Shown one piece after another: positions 14,383 through 21,592 of a stretch of DNA of 21,931 bases. How positions within the stretch are numbered: the first letter of the stretch is position 1; each line of letters starts with the position of its first letter. The stretch lies in assembly GCA_947631585.1 (NCBI GenBank), contig CANRLY010000007.1, positions 1-21,931 of the forward strand, given 5' to 3'. This stretch comes from an uncultured Clostridia bacterium (GTDB taxonomy: Bacteria > Bacillota > Clostridia > Oscillospirales > Ruminococcaceae). Under the pieces are notes generated by a model. It made no database searches. It had not been told where the DNA came from and saw only the letters and a list, made by a program, of their open reading frames with translations. The position numbers and the translations under genes were made by a program.

Positions 14383-15346
14383 GGAAAGAAAAAAGCCGGA
14401 GATAGTGATACTGGACTCTGAAACGGTGACACGCAGCGATGTTTCGCTGGACGGTGTAACTTCCCAGGGAAACGCCAGAGTTTACGGCTTTACCCCCAAC
14501 GACCAGGTCGCCGACCGTATCGGGAACGCCGATGCGGTCATATGCAACAAATGCCTTATCACAAAGGAAGTTTTTGAAAAATGCCCTCATCTGAAGTATG
14601 TAGGGCTTTTTGCCACCGGCTACAATAACGTTGACCTGTCCGCAGCCTCGGCTCACGGAGCAGTGGTATGCAACGTTCCGTCCTACTCCACCGACGCAGT
14701 GGCGCAGCATACTTTTGCAATGCTTCTGAATTACTACAGCCGGATAACAGAATACATTTCTGCGGTAAACGGCGGTCAGTGGGTGAACTACAAGCTGTTT
14801 TCCTACTTCGGCATACCCACCGGAGAAGTCTGCGGAAAGACTATGGGCATAGTGGGCTACGGGAATATCGGCAGGAAAGTCGCTTCCATCGCAAGGGCTT
14901 TCGGAATGAATGTGATAACCTGTACCCGTTCGCCTCAAAAGGTCTCCGACGGCACAGAGGTCTGCTCATTTGAGGAACTTCTCAGGCGGTCGGACGTGGT
15001 GTCCCTCCACTGCCCTCTTACTTCGGAAAACCAAAAGATGATAGACTCTTCTGCTCTTTCGCAGATGAAAGATTCAGCCCTGCTGATAAACACCGCAAGG
15101 GGCGGACTTATAGATGAAAATGCGCTGGCAGAAGCTCTGAAAGAACACAGGATAGCTGCGGCTTGCCTGGACGTTCTTACCGATGAACCTATGCGTGAGG
15201 ACTGCCCTCTGAGAAATATCGACAACTGCTTTATAACTCCCCATGTGGCGTGGTCGCCAAAGCAGACAAGGGAACGTCTGCTGGGAGTGGTGGCGGAAAA
15301 CCTCAGAAAATGGCTGGCAGGTTCTCCGCAGAACGTGGTAAACTGA
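14372..15346 (+). CDS. D-2-hydroxyacid dehydrogenase (glycerate dehydrogenase-like)
   Basis: A 324-residue NAD-dependent D-2-hydroxyacid dehydrogenase. The N-terminal catalytic part resembles glycerate dehydrogenase/hydroxypyruvate reductase (LKYVGLFATGYNNVDL, VCNVPSYSTDAVAQHTF). The Rossmann motif is VGYGNIGRKVA. The catalytic Arg lies in INTARGGLIDE, the Glu in the segment around LTDEPMRED, and the His in TPHVAWSP. The substrate cannot be fixed from sequence; hydroxypyruvate/glycerate is the best guess. The start is uncertain: ATGs at 14348, 14354, 14363, 14366 and 14372 are all in frame, and no good ribosome site precedes them. I chose 14372, closest to the family's usual N-terminus. Translation is probably coupled to the overlapping upstream gene. 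Confidence 0.85.
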   Translation: MTSEERKKPEIVILDSETVTRSDVSLDGVTSQGNARVYGFTPNDQVADRIGNADAVICNKCLITKEVFEKCPHLKYVGLFATGYNNVDLSAASAHGAVVCNVPSYSTDAVAQHTFAMLLNYYSRITEYISAVNGGQWVNYKLFSYFGIPTGEVCGKTMGIVGYGNIGRKVASIARAFGMNVITCTRSPQKVSDGTEVCSFEELLRRSDVVSLHCPLTSENQKMIDSSALSQMKDSALLINTARGGLIDENALAEALKEHRIAAACLDVLTDEPMREDCPLRNIDNCFITPHVAWSPKQTRERLLGVVAENLRKWLAGSPQNVVN

Positions 15347-15373
15347 GTAATTTTACAGAATAGAGGATAAAAA

Positions 15374-16177
15374 ATGTCATATCTGAAAGAAAAAAAGCGG
15401 GTGGTGGTAAAGCTGGGGACTTCCACCCTTACCCACAGAACAGGCAGGCTTAATATACGCCGTGTGGAAAATCTGGTAAAGAATCTGGCGGACCTCCAGA
15501 ACGCCGGTCATGAACTGATACTTGTATCCAGCGGAGCTATCGGACTTGGAATGTCAAAACTGGGGCTTGCAGAAAAGCCTAAAGACACCCCCTCCAAGCA
15601 GGCTTGCGCCGCTGTGGGTCAGTGCGAACTTATGTATCTGTACGACAAGCTTTTCGGGGAATACAGCCTGAAAGTCGCACAGATGCTGCTTACAAAGTAC
15701 ATTCTGCTGGAGGACAGGAAAAAGAACGTCCAGAACGCTCTTGAGACCATAATCAGCTATGGAGTTATACCGGTGGTGAACGAAAACGACACCGTTGCGA
15801 TAGATGAGCTGGAACTGGAAGTCGGAGAAAACGATTCGCTGGCGGCAACGGTAGCTTGCCTGGCAAACGCTGACCTGCTGATAATAATGTCCGATATAGA
15901 CGGGCTTTACGACAGCGACCCCAGACAAGACCCCGGCGCAAAGCTTATACCGGTGGTAGAGGATATAACCGATGAGATAAGAATGCTTGCCGGAGGAGCC
16001 GGAACACATCTTGGCACAGGCGGAATGATAACCAAAGTGCGGGCGGCTGAGATAGCCAACGAGAACGGCATAGATATGATAGTTTTAAACGGAAAAGATC
16101 CGGATAACCTTTATAAACTGTTTGAAACAGGCAGTATGGGTACTCTTTTCAAAGCAAGACGGGAGGGTCTTAAATGA
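15374..16177 (+). CDS. proB: Glutamate 5-kinase, short form without PUA domain
   Basis: A 267-residue amino-acid kinase that phosphorylates L-glutamate to gamma-glutamyl phosphate, the first step of proline synthesis. Motifs are VVKLGTSTLT (10-20), SSGAIGLGMSKLG (52-64), VVNENDTVAIDEL (134-146), IMSDIDGLYDSDP (171-183) and GTGGMITKVRAAE (214-226). The chain stops after the kinase domain, so the C-terminal PUA domain of the E. coli and Bacillus enzymes is absent. GAGG lies 8 bases before the ATG. It begins 27 bases after the dehydrogenase gene, and its stop overlaps the proA start. Confidence 0.96.
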   Translation: MSYLKEKKRVVVKLGTSTLTHRTGRLNIRRVENLVKNLADLQNAGHELILVSSGAIGLGMSKLGLAEKPKDTPSKQACAAVGQCELMYLYDKLFGEYSLKVAQMLLTKYILLEDRKKNVQNALETIISYGVIPVVNENDTVAIDELELEVGENDSLAATVACLANADLLIIMSDIDGLYDSDPRQDPGAKLIPVVEDITDEIRMLAGGAGTHLGTGGMITKVRAAEIANENGIDMIVLNGKDPDNLYKLFETGSMGTLFKARREGLK

Positions 16178-17421
16178 GCGTTATAGACAGTATGGGTCAG
16201 AAGGCGAAAGCCTGCAAAGGCAAGATAGCGGCGGCTTCCACAGCCGAAAAGAATCTTGCCCTTATGGAAATTGCAAAAGCTCTCAGGGAAAATTGCGGAG
16301 AGATATTAAAAGCTAACCGCCTTGACCTGGACAAGGCAAGGGAAAACGGTATGTCCCAGTCGATGCTGGACAGGCTTGCTCTCGATGAAAAACGTGTTGA
16401 AAATATGGCGAAAGCCTGCGAAAACCTCACCGGGCTGCAAGACCCGGTAGGCGAGATAGAGGGCGGTTCGGTGAGACCAAACGGCATGAGGATAACTAAG
16501 GTGAGAGTCCCCATGGGCGTTATAGGCATGATCTACGAGGCAAGACCCAACGTCACCGTGGACGCCGCAGCTCTTTGCTTAAAAAGCGGCAACGCCGTGA
16601 TACTCAGGGGCGGAAAGGAAGCCCTTTCTTCCAATATAAAACTGGCGGAAGTAATGAGGGGAGCTGTGCAGAAAGCCGGATTTGAGCCGGATATCATTCA
16701 GCTGGTGGAAGATACCTCCCACGAGACGGCTCAGCTCATGATGAGGGCAAACGGGCTTATAGACCTGCTTATCCCCAGAGGAGGAGCCGGACTTATCCGT
16801 TCGGTGGTGGAAAACGCCACTATCCCGGTAATAGAAACAGGCACAGGCAACTGCCATATCTTTGTGGACGAGTCCGCAGACCTTCAGATGGCTGTGGAGC
16901 TTACCGACAACGGAAAGACCCAGAGACCGTCTGTATGCAACGCCCTGGAGAGCTGTCTTGTTCACAAGGATATTGCGGAGAAATTCCTGCCGATGATGAA
17001 AAAACGCCTGGACGAACACAATGTTGAGATAAGGGGCTGCAATGAGACCGCAAGGATACTTGGCAGCTGCGTTGTTCCGGCAACAGAGGAGGACTACGCC
17101 AGAGAGTTCTTAGACTACATCATCTCGGTAAAAGTGGTAGAAAATGTTGACGAAGCAATAGCACACATTGCAAAATATTCTACCGGCCACTCGGAATGTA
17201 TAGTTACGAACAGCCTTGAAAATGCGGAGAAATTCCAGAAGCAGGTGGATTCGGCGGCAGTGTACGTCAACTGCTCCACTCGCTTCACCGACGGGGAGGA
17301 GTTCGGGCTGGGGGCTGAGATAGGCATTTCCACCCAGAAGCTCCACGCAAGAGGACCTATGGGTCTCAGGGAACTGACCACCATAAAATTCCTGATAAAC
17401 GGCAGCGGTCAGATAAGATAA
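16174..17421 (+). CDS. proA: Glutamate-5-semialdehyde dehydrogenase (gamma-glutamyl phosphate reductase)
   Basis: A 415-residue NADPH-dependent enzyme that reduces gamma-glutamyl phosphate to glutamate-5-semialdehyde, the second step of proline synthesis. It belongs to the aldehyde dehydrogenase superfamily. Cys255 in PSVCNALES is the catalytic cysteine. Other family blocks are VPMGVIGMIYEARPNVTVDAA, ILRGGKEA, LIPRGGAGLI, TGTGNCHIFVD and TRFTDGEEFGLGAEIGISTQKLHARGP near the end. The ATG overlaps the proB TGA as ATGA (16174-16177), so the two are translationally coupled, which fits ProB and ProA working as a complex. It is the last gene of the operon. Confidence 0.97.
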   Translation: MSVIDSMGQKAKACKGKIAAASTAEKNLALMEIAKALRENCGEILKANRLDLDKARENGMSQSMLDRLALDEKRVENMAKACENLTGLQDPVGEIEGGSVRPNGMRITKVRVPMGVIGMIYEARPNVTVDAAALCLKSGNAVILRGGKEALSSNIKLAEVMRGAVQKAGFEPDIIQLVEDTSHETAQLMMRANGLIDLLIPRGGAGLIRSVVENATIPVIETGTGNCHIFVDESADLQMAVELTDNGKTQRPSVCNALESCLVHKDIAEKFLPMMKKRLDEHNVEIRGCNETARILGSCVVPATEEDYAREFLDYIISVKVVENVDEAIAHIAKYSTGHSECIVTNSLENAEKFQKQVDSAAVYVNCSTRFTDGEEFGLGAEIGISTQKLHARGPMGLRELTTIKFLINGSGQIR

Positions 17422-17440
17422 TATGACATCAGATAAACAA

Positions 17441-17472
17441 GCGGTGCGGCTTTGGGGTCGTGCCGCTTTTTT
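17441..17472 (+). terminator. Terminator of the lysA-proA operon
   Basis: 17441-17447 pairs with 17460-17466 (7 bp, two G-U wobbles valid only in + strand RNA). TTTTTT (17467-17472) follows. It lies 20 bases past the proA stop. Confidence 0.78.
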
Positions 17473-17479
17473 GCAGCAA

Positions 17480-17514
17480 AAAACCGTCCGGCTCATGCAG
17501 GTCCGGACGGTTTT
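17480..17514. terminator. Bidirectional terminator between proA and the glycosyltransferase gene
   Basis: A 12-bp perfect stem (17480-17491 with 17503-17514, core CCGTCCGG/CCGGACGG) is flanked by A-runs on the left and T-runs on the right. It therefore gives a T tail on both strands. On the - strand TTTTTTG follows directly after the glycosyltransferase stop. Confidence 0.9.
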
Positions 17515-17515
17515 A

Positions 17516-19066
17516 TCAGTCGGCAGAAGCCCTGTGCTTTTTCCTGCGGTCGCTTGCCTTAGCGGCAGAGGAAGCCGCCAATATCACAAACAGCGGCATG
17601 AAATTCACAAGGTATCTTGACCTTGCTTCCCAGATAAGGAAAAAGAAATACACTCCGCAAAGGATTATCCTCAGCAGCAGTTCCCGGTCGGCAGCCTGGT
17701 CCTTGCCGTGGGTCTTTGCGCCGTACAGGAAAGACGCCAGTATCCCTATAAGCAGCGCAAACTGGTATGCGTTGCAGTAGACAAAAAACACAGACGATCT
17801 GGTAATAAACCGTTTGAAAGCGTTGGTCTGACCGGTGACAAGGTATTTTGTTACGAAATACTTTCCGTCATGCCAGGCATAACTGCTCTTTATCAAAAGA
17901 TGCTCCGCAAGCCCTTTAAGACCGTAGCCGGAAAGCCTTTCCTTTATGACTTTGATATCTGCGGCCGCCCTTTCTTCCTTTCCGTCAAAGCTGTTGGTGT
18001 AAAGGAAGTCGTCGTCATTGTAGCCGCCGGGATTGCGCAGACCCATCATTATCCAGTGAACTGCCGGAAATTCGTACTCTTCTTTCTGCTGGGCGGTCGC
18101 CACCGGAAAAAACGACAGGAACATATGGCAGATAAGCGCCGCCGCTGCCGCCGAAGCCACAAAAGTTCCGCCCTCGAACAGCTTCACTTTGAAATTATCC
18201 TTTTTGCAGAAAGCCACAAGATAAAGTATATACGCCGGAATAAGCACTATCACGCTGCCTTTCATCTTATAGCCAACCACCATGAACATCGCCGACAAAA
18301 ACATCATCAGCGCCTTTTTCAAAGGTCTTGCGCCGTCTTTAGTTACCACCAGAAAAGCCAGAACAGAAGCCGTCACAAAAGGCATACTCATTGAGTCGGT
18401 GTAGAAAAACGGCGTGTAGGTGTAAAACGCATTGAAAAACGCCGCCATAAGCGAACAGAAAACCGGTTTAAATCCGCCGCCGAACAGCTGCTTTGCGATA
18501 AAGTAGACCATTACATAAGAAGCAAACAGCGCAAGCAGATTCACAAACATAGGCACGATGATAGGCGTTTTCCCGAAAAGCGTATAGCACACCTTGTATA
18601 TGAGCGACACCATCACCAGCAGCAGATGATTGTTTGGGTAGCGGATAAAATACACCTGATGCCGCTTGGGGAGGTCCTTATAGATGGCGGTCGGGTCCCA
18701 GTTTTTGAAAAACTCGCCGGCTGCGCTGTTTATATATTTCAGGTCGTTGACAGGTTCAGACCTGAGAAAGAACAGCGATATCACCTGCCAGACAAACACC
18801 GCCGCTGCGATCGCACAAAAGCATATGTCGAACTTTTTCTGCGAAAAGCCGGAAGTTTTCTTTTCAAGAAAGCCATATAGCGCCGGCAGCAAAAAACACA
18901 GCGCCGTTCCGCAGACCAACGCCAGCAAAGCACGCATACTAAAGTGCGGGTCTATGTGGTCTGCGCCGTTTTTCGGGGCAAGAAAGGAATAAAACGCCGA
19001 AGCCGCCGCCGTTAGCGCAAAAACAAAAGCGAACCCCCACTGGACGCCTCTTACCAGCTTTTTCAA
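17516..19066 (-). CDS. Multi-spanning membrane glycosyltransferase candidate (PMT/GT-C type)
   Basis: A 516-residue protein with about 10-12 hydrophobic spans. It has the layout of GT-C glycosyltransferases, which use lipid-linked sugars on the outer face of the membrane. Suggestive pieces are an acidic motif after the second or third span (SEPVNDLKYINSAAGEFF, near 103-120), IRYPNNHLLLVMVSLIYK (141-158), FFYTDSMSMPF (220-230) and a late EARSRYLVNFMPLF. A basic tail (DRRKKHR) ends the chain. The sugar and acceptor are unknown, and a wall-polymer role is inference. The start is TTG at 19064-19066 with AAGGGGG 7 bases upstream; no ATG is suitably placed. It is a single-gene unit with its own promoter and terminator. 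Confidence 0.68.
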   Translation of the reverse strand: MKKLVRGVQWGFAFVFALTAAASAFYSFLAPKNGADHIDPHFSMRALLALVCGTALCFLLPALYGFLEKKTSGFSQKKFDICFCAIAAAVFVWQVISLFFLRSEPVNDLKYINSAAGEFFKNWDPTAIYKDLPKRHQVYFIRYPNNHLLLVMVSLIYKVCYTLFGKTPIIVPMFVNLLALFASYVMVYFIAKQLFGGGFKPVFCSLMAAFFNAFYTYTPFFYTDSMSMPFVTASVLAFLVVTKDGARPLKKALMMFLSAMFMVVGYKMKGSVIVLIPAYILYLVAFCKKDNFKVKLFEGGTFVASAAAAALICHMFLSFFPVATAQQKEEYEFPAVHWIMMGLRNPGGYNDDDFLYTNSFDGKEERAAADIKVIKERLSGYGLKGLAEHLLIKSSYAWHDGKYFVTKYLVTGQTNAFKRFITRSSVFFVYCNAYQFALLIGILASFLYGAKTHGKDQAADRELLLRIILCGVYFFFLIWEARSRYLVNFMPLFVILAASSAAKASDRRKKHRASAD

Positions 19067-19116
19067 AGAATTACCCCCTTATACGCCATAATTTTCCCGC
19101 AGGCGTTACATTAAAT

Positions 19117-19145
19117 ATTTTAACATAAAAACAGCCGCCTGTAAA
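19117..19145 (-). promoter_or_regulatory. Promoter of the glycosyltransferase gene
   Basis: On the - strand TTTACA (19140-19145), 17 bases, then TAAAAT (19117-19122). It lies about 50 bases before the TTG start. Confidence 0.65.
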
Positions 19146-19190
19146 GGTCGGCAAAAAAATTTCCATAAAAAAACTGTTCGTTTACAATAG

Positions 19191-19225
19191 ATGTGTTACA
19201 AGTTGCTTGTAGCACGTCTTTTTTT
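19191..19225 (+). terminator. Orphan terminator-like hairpin
   Basis: A 12-bp stem (19191-19202 with 19206-19217) has a 3-base loop and two G-U wobbles valid only in + strand RNA. C and seven Ts follow. There is no + strand gene upstream of it: the nearest gene points left and starts at 19066. It may be the relic of a lost gene or the end of a short transcript. The gene-free stretch 19067-19477 otherwise holds two promoters, an anchor-tail relic and a terminator cassette. Confidence 0.65.
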
Positions 19226-19246
19226 AATGTTGATAGAAAGACTTAG

Positions 19247-19318
19247 CAGGGTATTGCAGGCGTTGCGTTAGTAGGAATAGTAGGTGTTGCTATGGCGGCA
19301 ATGAAGAAGAAAAAATAA
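19247..19318 (+). pseudogene. Remnant C-terminal anchor tail of a lost surface protein
   Basis: Between a TAG (19244-19246) and a TAA (19316-19318) the frame reads QGIAGVALVGIVGVAMAAMKKKK. This is a hydrophobic span followed by a lysine tail, the end of a sortase-type sorting signal. No LPxTG-like motif or body precedes it, and the frame is closed upstream. It is followed by the same terminator cassette that follows the intact surface protein at 21022. A short membrane peptide is the alternative, but there is no plausible start or ribosome site. Confidence 0.6.
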
Positions 19319-19334
19319 CATTCAAAAAACAAAA

Positions 19335-19367
19335 TTCCGCTTCTTAGCAAAGAGGCGGGATTTTTTT
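19335..19367 (+). terminator. Repeated terminator cassette, copy 1
   Basis: An 11-bp stem (19335-19345 with 19350-19360, loop AGCA) is followed by seven Ts. The hairpin core is identical in copies 2 and 3. The two wobble pairs fit + strand RNA only. Confidence 0.9.
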
Positions 19368-19410
19368 CTTCGGGAAATTTTCGTTTTCCAGAATTTTTTG
19401 CAAAAAGCTC

Positions 19411-19439
19411 TTGCAATCCTTGATAAAAAGTTGTAAAAT
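19411..19439 (+). promoter_or_regulatory. Promoter of the leucine-rich-repeat surface protein
   Basis: TTGCAA (19411-19416), 17 bases, then TAAAAT (19434-19439), with the start codon 38 bases farther on. Confidence 0.7.
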
Positions 19440-19477
19440 GAACTCATAGTAAATTATTCTGAAAGGCGGAAATTTAT

Positions 19478-21022
19478 ATGAAATTTAAAAAATTGGCTGC
19501 GGCGGCGTGTACGGCGGCTTTATTTATTTCGGCTGTGCCGGCAACGGTATTCGCTGCCGAAGACCCCGGCATTGCTTTGACCGAAGAACATTTTCCGGAA
19601 TCTCTGTTTCGTTCCAGGCTAAGGACCGGCTATGACCAAAATTTCGACGATCACCTTTCTGAAAGCGAGATAGCCGACATCACTGAACTGGAATTTAATG
19701 AGTCATACATTGTCGATCTTGAGGGTATCCAATACCTTACTTCGCTTAGAGAATTGACCGTGACAAAATGCAATTATATTAAAGAGCTGGATCTGAGCAA
19801 AAATACCAAGCTGGAAAAGCTTAATTGCACAAATGACCCTAAATTAGAAAAACTCGATATTAGCGGCTGTAATGAGCTTACAGAATTATACTGCTATGGC
19901 GACCAACTGCATGATCTTGACGTGAGCCAAAGCGCTAAGCTGGTAACATTGCTTTGCAGCGAAAACCAACTTACAGAACTTGACGTCAGCCAGAATACCG
20001 CACTGAAAAGGCTGGAATTTAATTACAACTCTATCTCCGAGATAGACTTAAGCAATAATAAGGCTTTGCAGGTGCTCAGCTGCGCAAGTAATAACATTGA
20101 AAGCATTGATGTGACCGAGAACAAGGAGCTTGTCGCACTCAATTGCGGTTACAACAAACTTACAAAGCTTAATACAGACAATAATCCTGCGCTTGAATCT
20201 CTGCATTTCGGCGACAACCAGATCACAGAGATCAATTTGAGCAATAACACTGCGCTTGAATCACTGTGGTGCGGCGACAACGGGCTTACTAAACTTGATC
20301 TTGGCAATAATCCTGCGCTTAATGTACTGTATTGCTATGATAACGAACTCACTGAACTTGATCTGAGCAAGAACACTGAGCTTAATTATTTTGATTGCCG
20401 TAAAAATAAACTTACAAAACTTGATCTGAGCAGTAACACTGAGCTTCAACAATTAGATTGCTCACAAAATGAACTTGATGAACTTGTTCTGGGCAAGAAA
20501 GATCTTCTTGAATATCTGTATTGCTATACGAATAAACTCGCAGAACTTGATATAAGCGGTGCGCCGAATATTCTCACCGCCTATACGAAAGGCGAAGACG
20601 CTGACCTCAGGGGCTATCCGGACGGCGTTTTTGGAAAGATATATATTGATACCATAACGGACGACGACACTACATATTCTGTCAGGTACTATATTTATGC
20701 TGACAATACTATAAATATCTTGACCGGAGCGGCAACCGAACCTGAAGCAAAGCCCGAAACCAAACCTGAGCAAAAGCCTGAGACAGAACCCGAAACGAAG
20801 CCTGAACCCACTCCTGAACCTGAGCCCACTCCTGAACCTGAGCCCACTCCTGAACCTGAGCCCACTCCTGAGCCGGAACCTGCTCCAGAGCCTGAGCCGG
20901 AGACTCCTGCCGAGCAGGAAAAGCCTGCTGACGAAGTTCCCGATACAGGCGTTGGATTCGCCGGAGGAATGGCAGTTCTGGCTGCGGTCGGCGCAGTAGT
21001 TCTCACAAGAAAGAAAAAATAA
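19478..21022 (+). CDS. Leucine-rich-repeat surface protein with VPDTG sorting signal
   Basis: A 514-residue secreted protein, probably anchored to the cell wall by a sortase. Residues 1-27 are a signal peptide (MKFKKLAAAACTAALFISAVPATVFAAED). About 13 leucine-rich repeats of 21 residues (about 85-370) follow the pattern LxxLxCxxNxLxxLDLSxNT. A cysteine occupies the same column in most of them (117, 138, 160, 202, 223, 265, 286, 307, 328, 349). A short beta-rich segment follows, then a Pro/Glu/Thr spacer (420-485). The end is VPDTG (487-491), a hydrophobic span and RKKK, a non-canonical LPxTG-type signal. Ligand unknown; binding of host or other surface proteins is typical of internalin-like repeats. 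The ribosome site is AAAGGCGG. No sortase is in the window. Confidence 0.92.
   Translation: MKFKKLAAAACTAALFISAVPATVFAAEDPGIALTEEHFPESLFRSRLRTGYDQNFDDHLSESEIADITELEFNESYIVDLEGIQYLTSLRELTVTKCNYIKELDLSKNTKLEKLNCTNDPKLEKLDISGCNELTELYCYGDQLHDLDVSQSAKLVTLLCSENQLTELDVSQNTALKRLEFNYNSISEIDLSNNKALQVLSCASNNIESIDVTENKELVALNCGYNKLTKLNTDNNPALESLHFGDNQITEINLSNNTALESLWCGDNGLTKLDLGNNPALNVLYCYDNELTELDLSKNTELNYFDCRKNKLTKLDLSSNTELQQLDCSQNELDELVLGKKDLLEYLYCYTNKLAELDISGAPNILTAYTKGEDADLRGYPDGVFGKIYIDTITDDDTTYSVRYYIYADNTINILTGAATEPEAKPETKPEQKPETEPETKPEPTPEPEPTPEPEPTPEPEPTPEPEPAPEPEPETPAEQEKPADEVPDTGVGFAGGMAVLAAVGAVVLTRKKK
20810..20863 (+). repeat. 18-bp tandem repeat in the Pro/Glu/Thr spacer
   Basis: Three exact copies of an 18-base unit (ACTCCTGAACCTGAGCCC) encode TPEPEP. 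A diverged fourth copy reaches about 20881. The copy number could change by slippage without a frameshift. Confidence 0.92.
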
Positions 21023-21039
21023 TATTTAAAAAAGCAAAA

Positions 21040-21072
21040 TTCCGCTTCTTAGCAAAGAGGCGGGATTTTTTT
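21040..21072 (+). terminator. Repeated terminator cassette, copy 2
   Basis: The stem pairs 21040-21050 with 21055-21065, with loop AGCA and seven Ts. It is the same core as copies 1 and 3 and lies 17 bases past the leucine-rich-repeat gene. Confidence 0.92.
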
Positions 21073-21103
21073 GCCTGAAACCGACCTGCAAACACTGCGG
21101 CTT

Positions 21104-21325
21104 TCAGAGGTCTTTGTAGAAAGTTTTGGTTTTGGTAAGTCCGAGAATGTAATCGACGTTGGTTTTGTGGAAGTCCGCCAGGGCGATGAGAATGTCGGTG
21201 GGGATATCCCTCTGCCCAAGTTCGTAGTTGCTGTAGACCTGCTGTGAGCAGTTTAAGATCTGTGCCATTTCTCTTTGTTTAAGGTCGGCGTCTTCTCGCA
21301 GACTGCGTATGCGGTTGTATTCCAT
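21104..21325 (-). CDS. Small XRE-family helix-turn-helix regulator
   Basis: A 73-residue protein that is almost entirely one Cro/C1-type DNA-binding domain. IRSLREDADLKQREMAQILN and CSQQVYSNYELGQRDIPTD cover helices 1-3, and LIALADFHKTNVDYILGLT is the usual closing part. There is no sensor domain, so it probably acts as a plain repressor, possibly a dimer. GAAGGAG lies 8 bases before the ATG. Upstream, in the gap to the + strand ORF, are palindromes (21370-21500) of the kind such proteins bind. Autoregulation and control of the divergent promoter at 21471 are inferred from that layout. Confidence 0.9.
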   Translation of the reverse strand: MEYNRIRSLREDADLKQREMAQILNCSQQVYSNYELGQRDIPTDILIALADFHKTNVDYILGLTKTKTFYKDL

Positions 21326-21369
21326 TATGTTAGCTCCTTCCGTTGGACTTCAAACTATATCATAATAGC

Positions 21370-21388
21370 ATACCGCAAAATGTTGTAT
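21370..21388. promoter_or_regulatory. Degenerate operator-like palindrome
   Basis: ATACCGCA, AAA, TGTTGTAT: 6 of 8 arm positions are complementary, with the same layout as the two better copies downstream. It lies about 45 bases upstream of the XRE start codon. Confidence 0.4.
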
Positions 21389-21392
21389 TTAT

Positions 21393-21413
21393 TTTACTGC
21401 AATATGCAGTAAA
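21393..21413. promoter_or_regulatory. Perfect operator-like palindrome
   Basis: TTTACTGCA and TGCAGTAAA are perfect 9-base arms around ATA. It lies upstream of the XRE gene on the - strand, where it could control that gene. Confidence 0.65.
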
Positions 21414-21470
21414 TTACGCTGCTGATTTTGTCTACTTTTCACAAATTAATTTTTATTTCGGGGAAATCTA

Positions 21471-21499
21471 TTGAATTTTACCGCAAAATGCAGTAAAAT
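21471..21499 (+). promoter_or_regulatory. Promoter facing away from the XRE gene
   Basis: TTGAAT (21471-21476), 17 bases, then TAAAAT (21494-21499). The operator palindrome 21474-21500 fills the space between the two hexamers, so a bound repressor would block RNA polymerase. Confidence 0.6.
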
Positions 21500-21500
21500 T
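21474..21500. promoter_or_regulatory. Operator-like palindrome embedded in a promoter
   Basis: AATTTTACCGCA and TGCAGTAAAATT are 12-base arms with a single mismatch around AAA. The inner arms match the palindrome at 21393-21413. Confidence 0.65.
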
Positions 21501-21592
21501 AGTTTGCAAATCCAACAGAGATCTTGGGGTCATAACGCTTTGAAAAATACGATCTGCCTTTGGCAAACTAAAAATGAGATGACAGCTTTCAA

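Noticed and set aside
21471..21578. TTG at 21471 as the start of a 138-residue protein
   Set aside because: This TTG is the -35 box of the promoter whose -10 is at 21494, so it would not be in the transcript.
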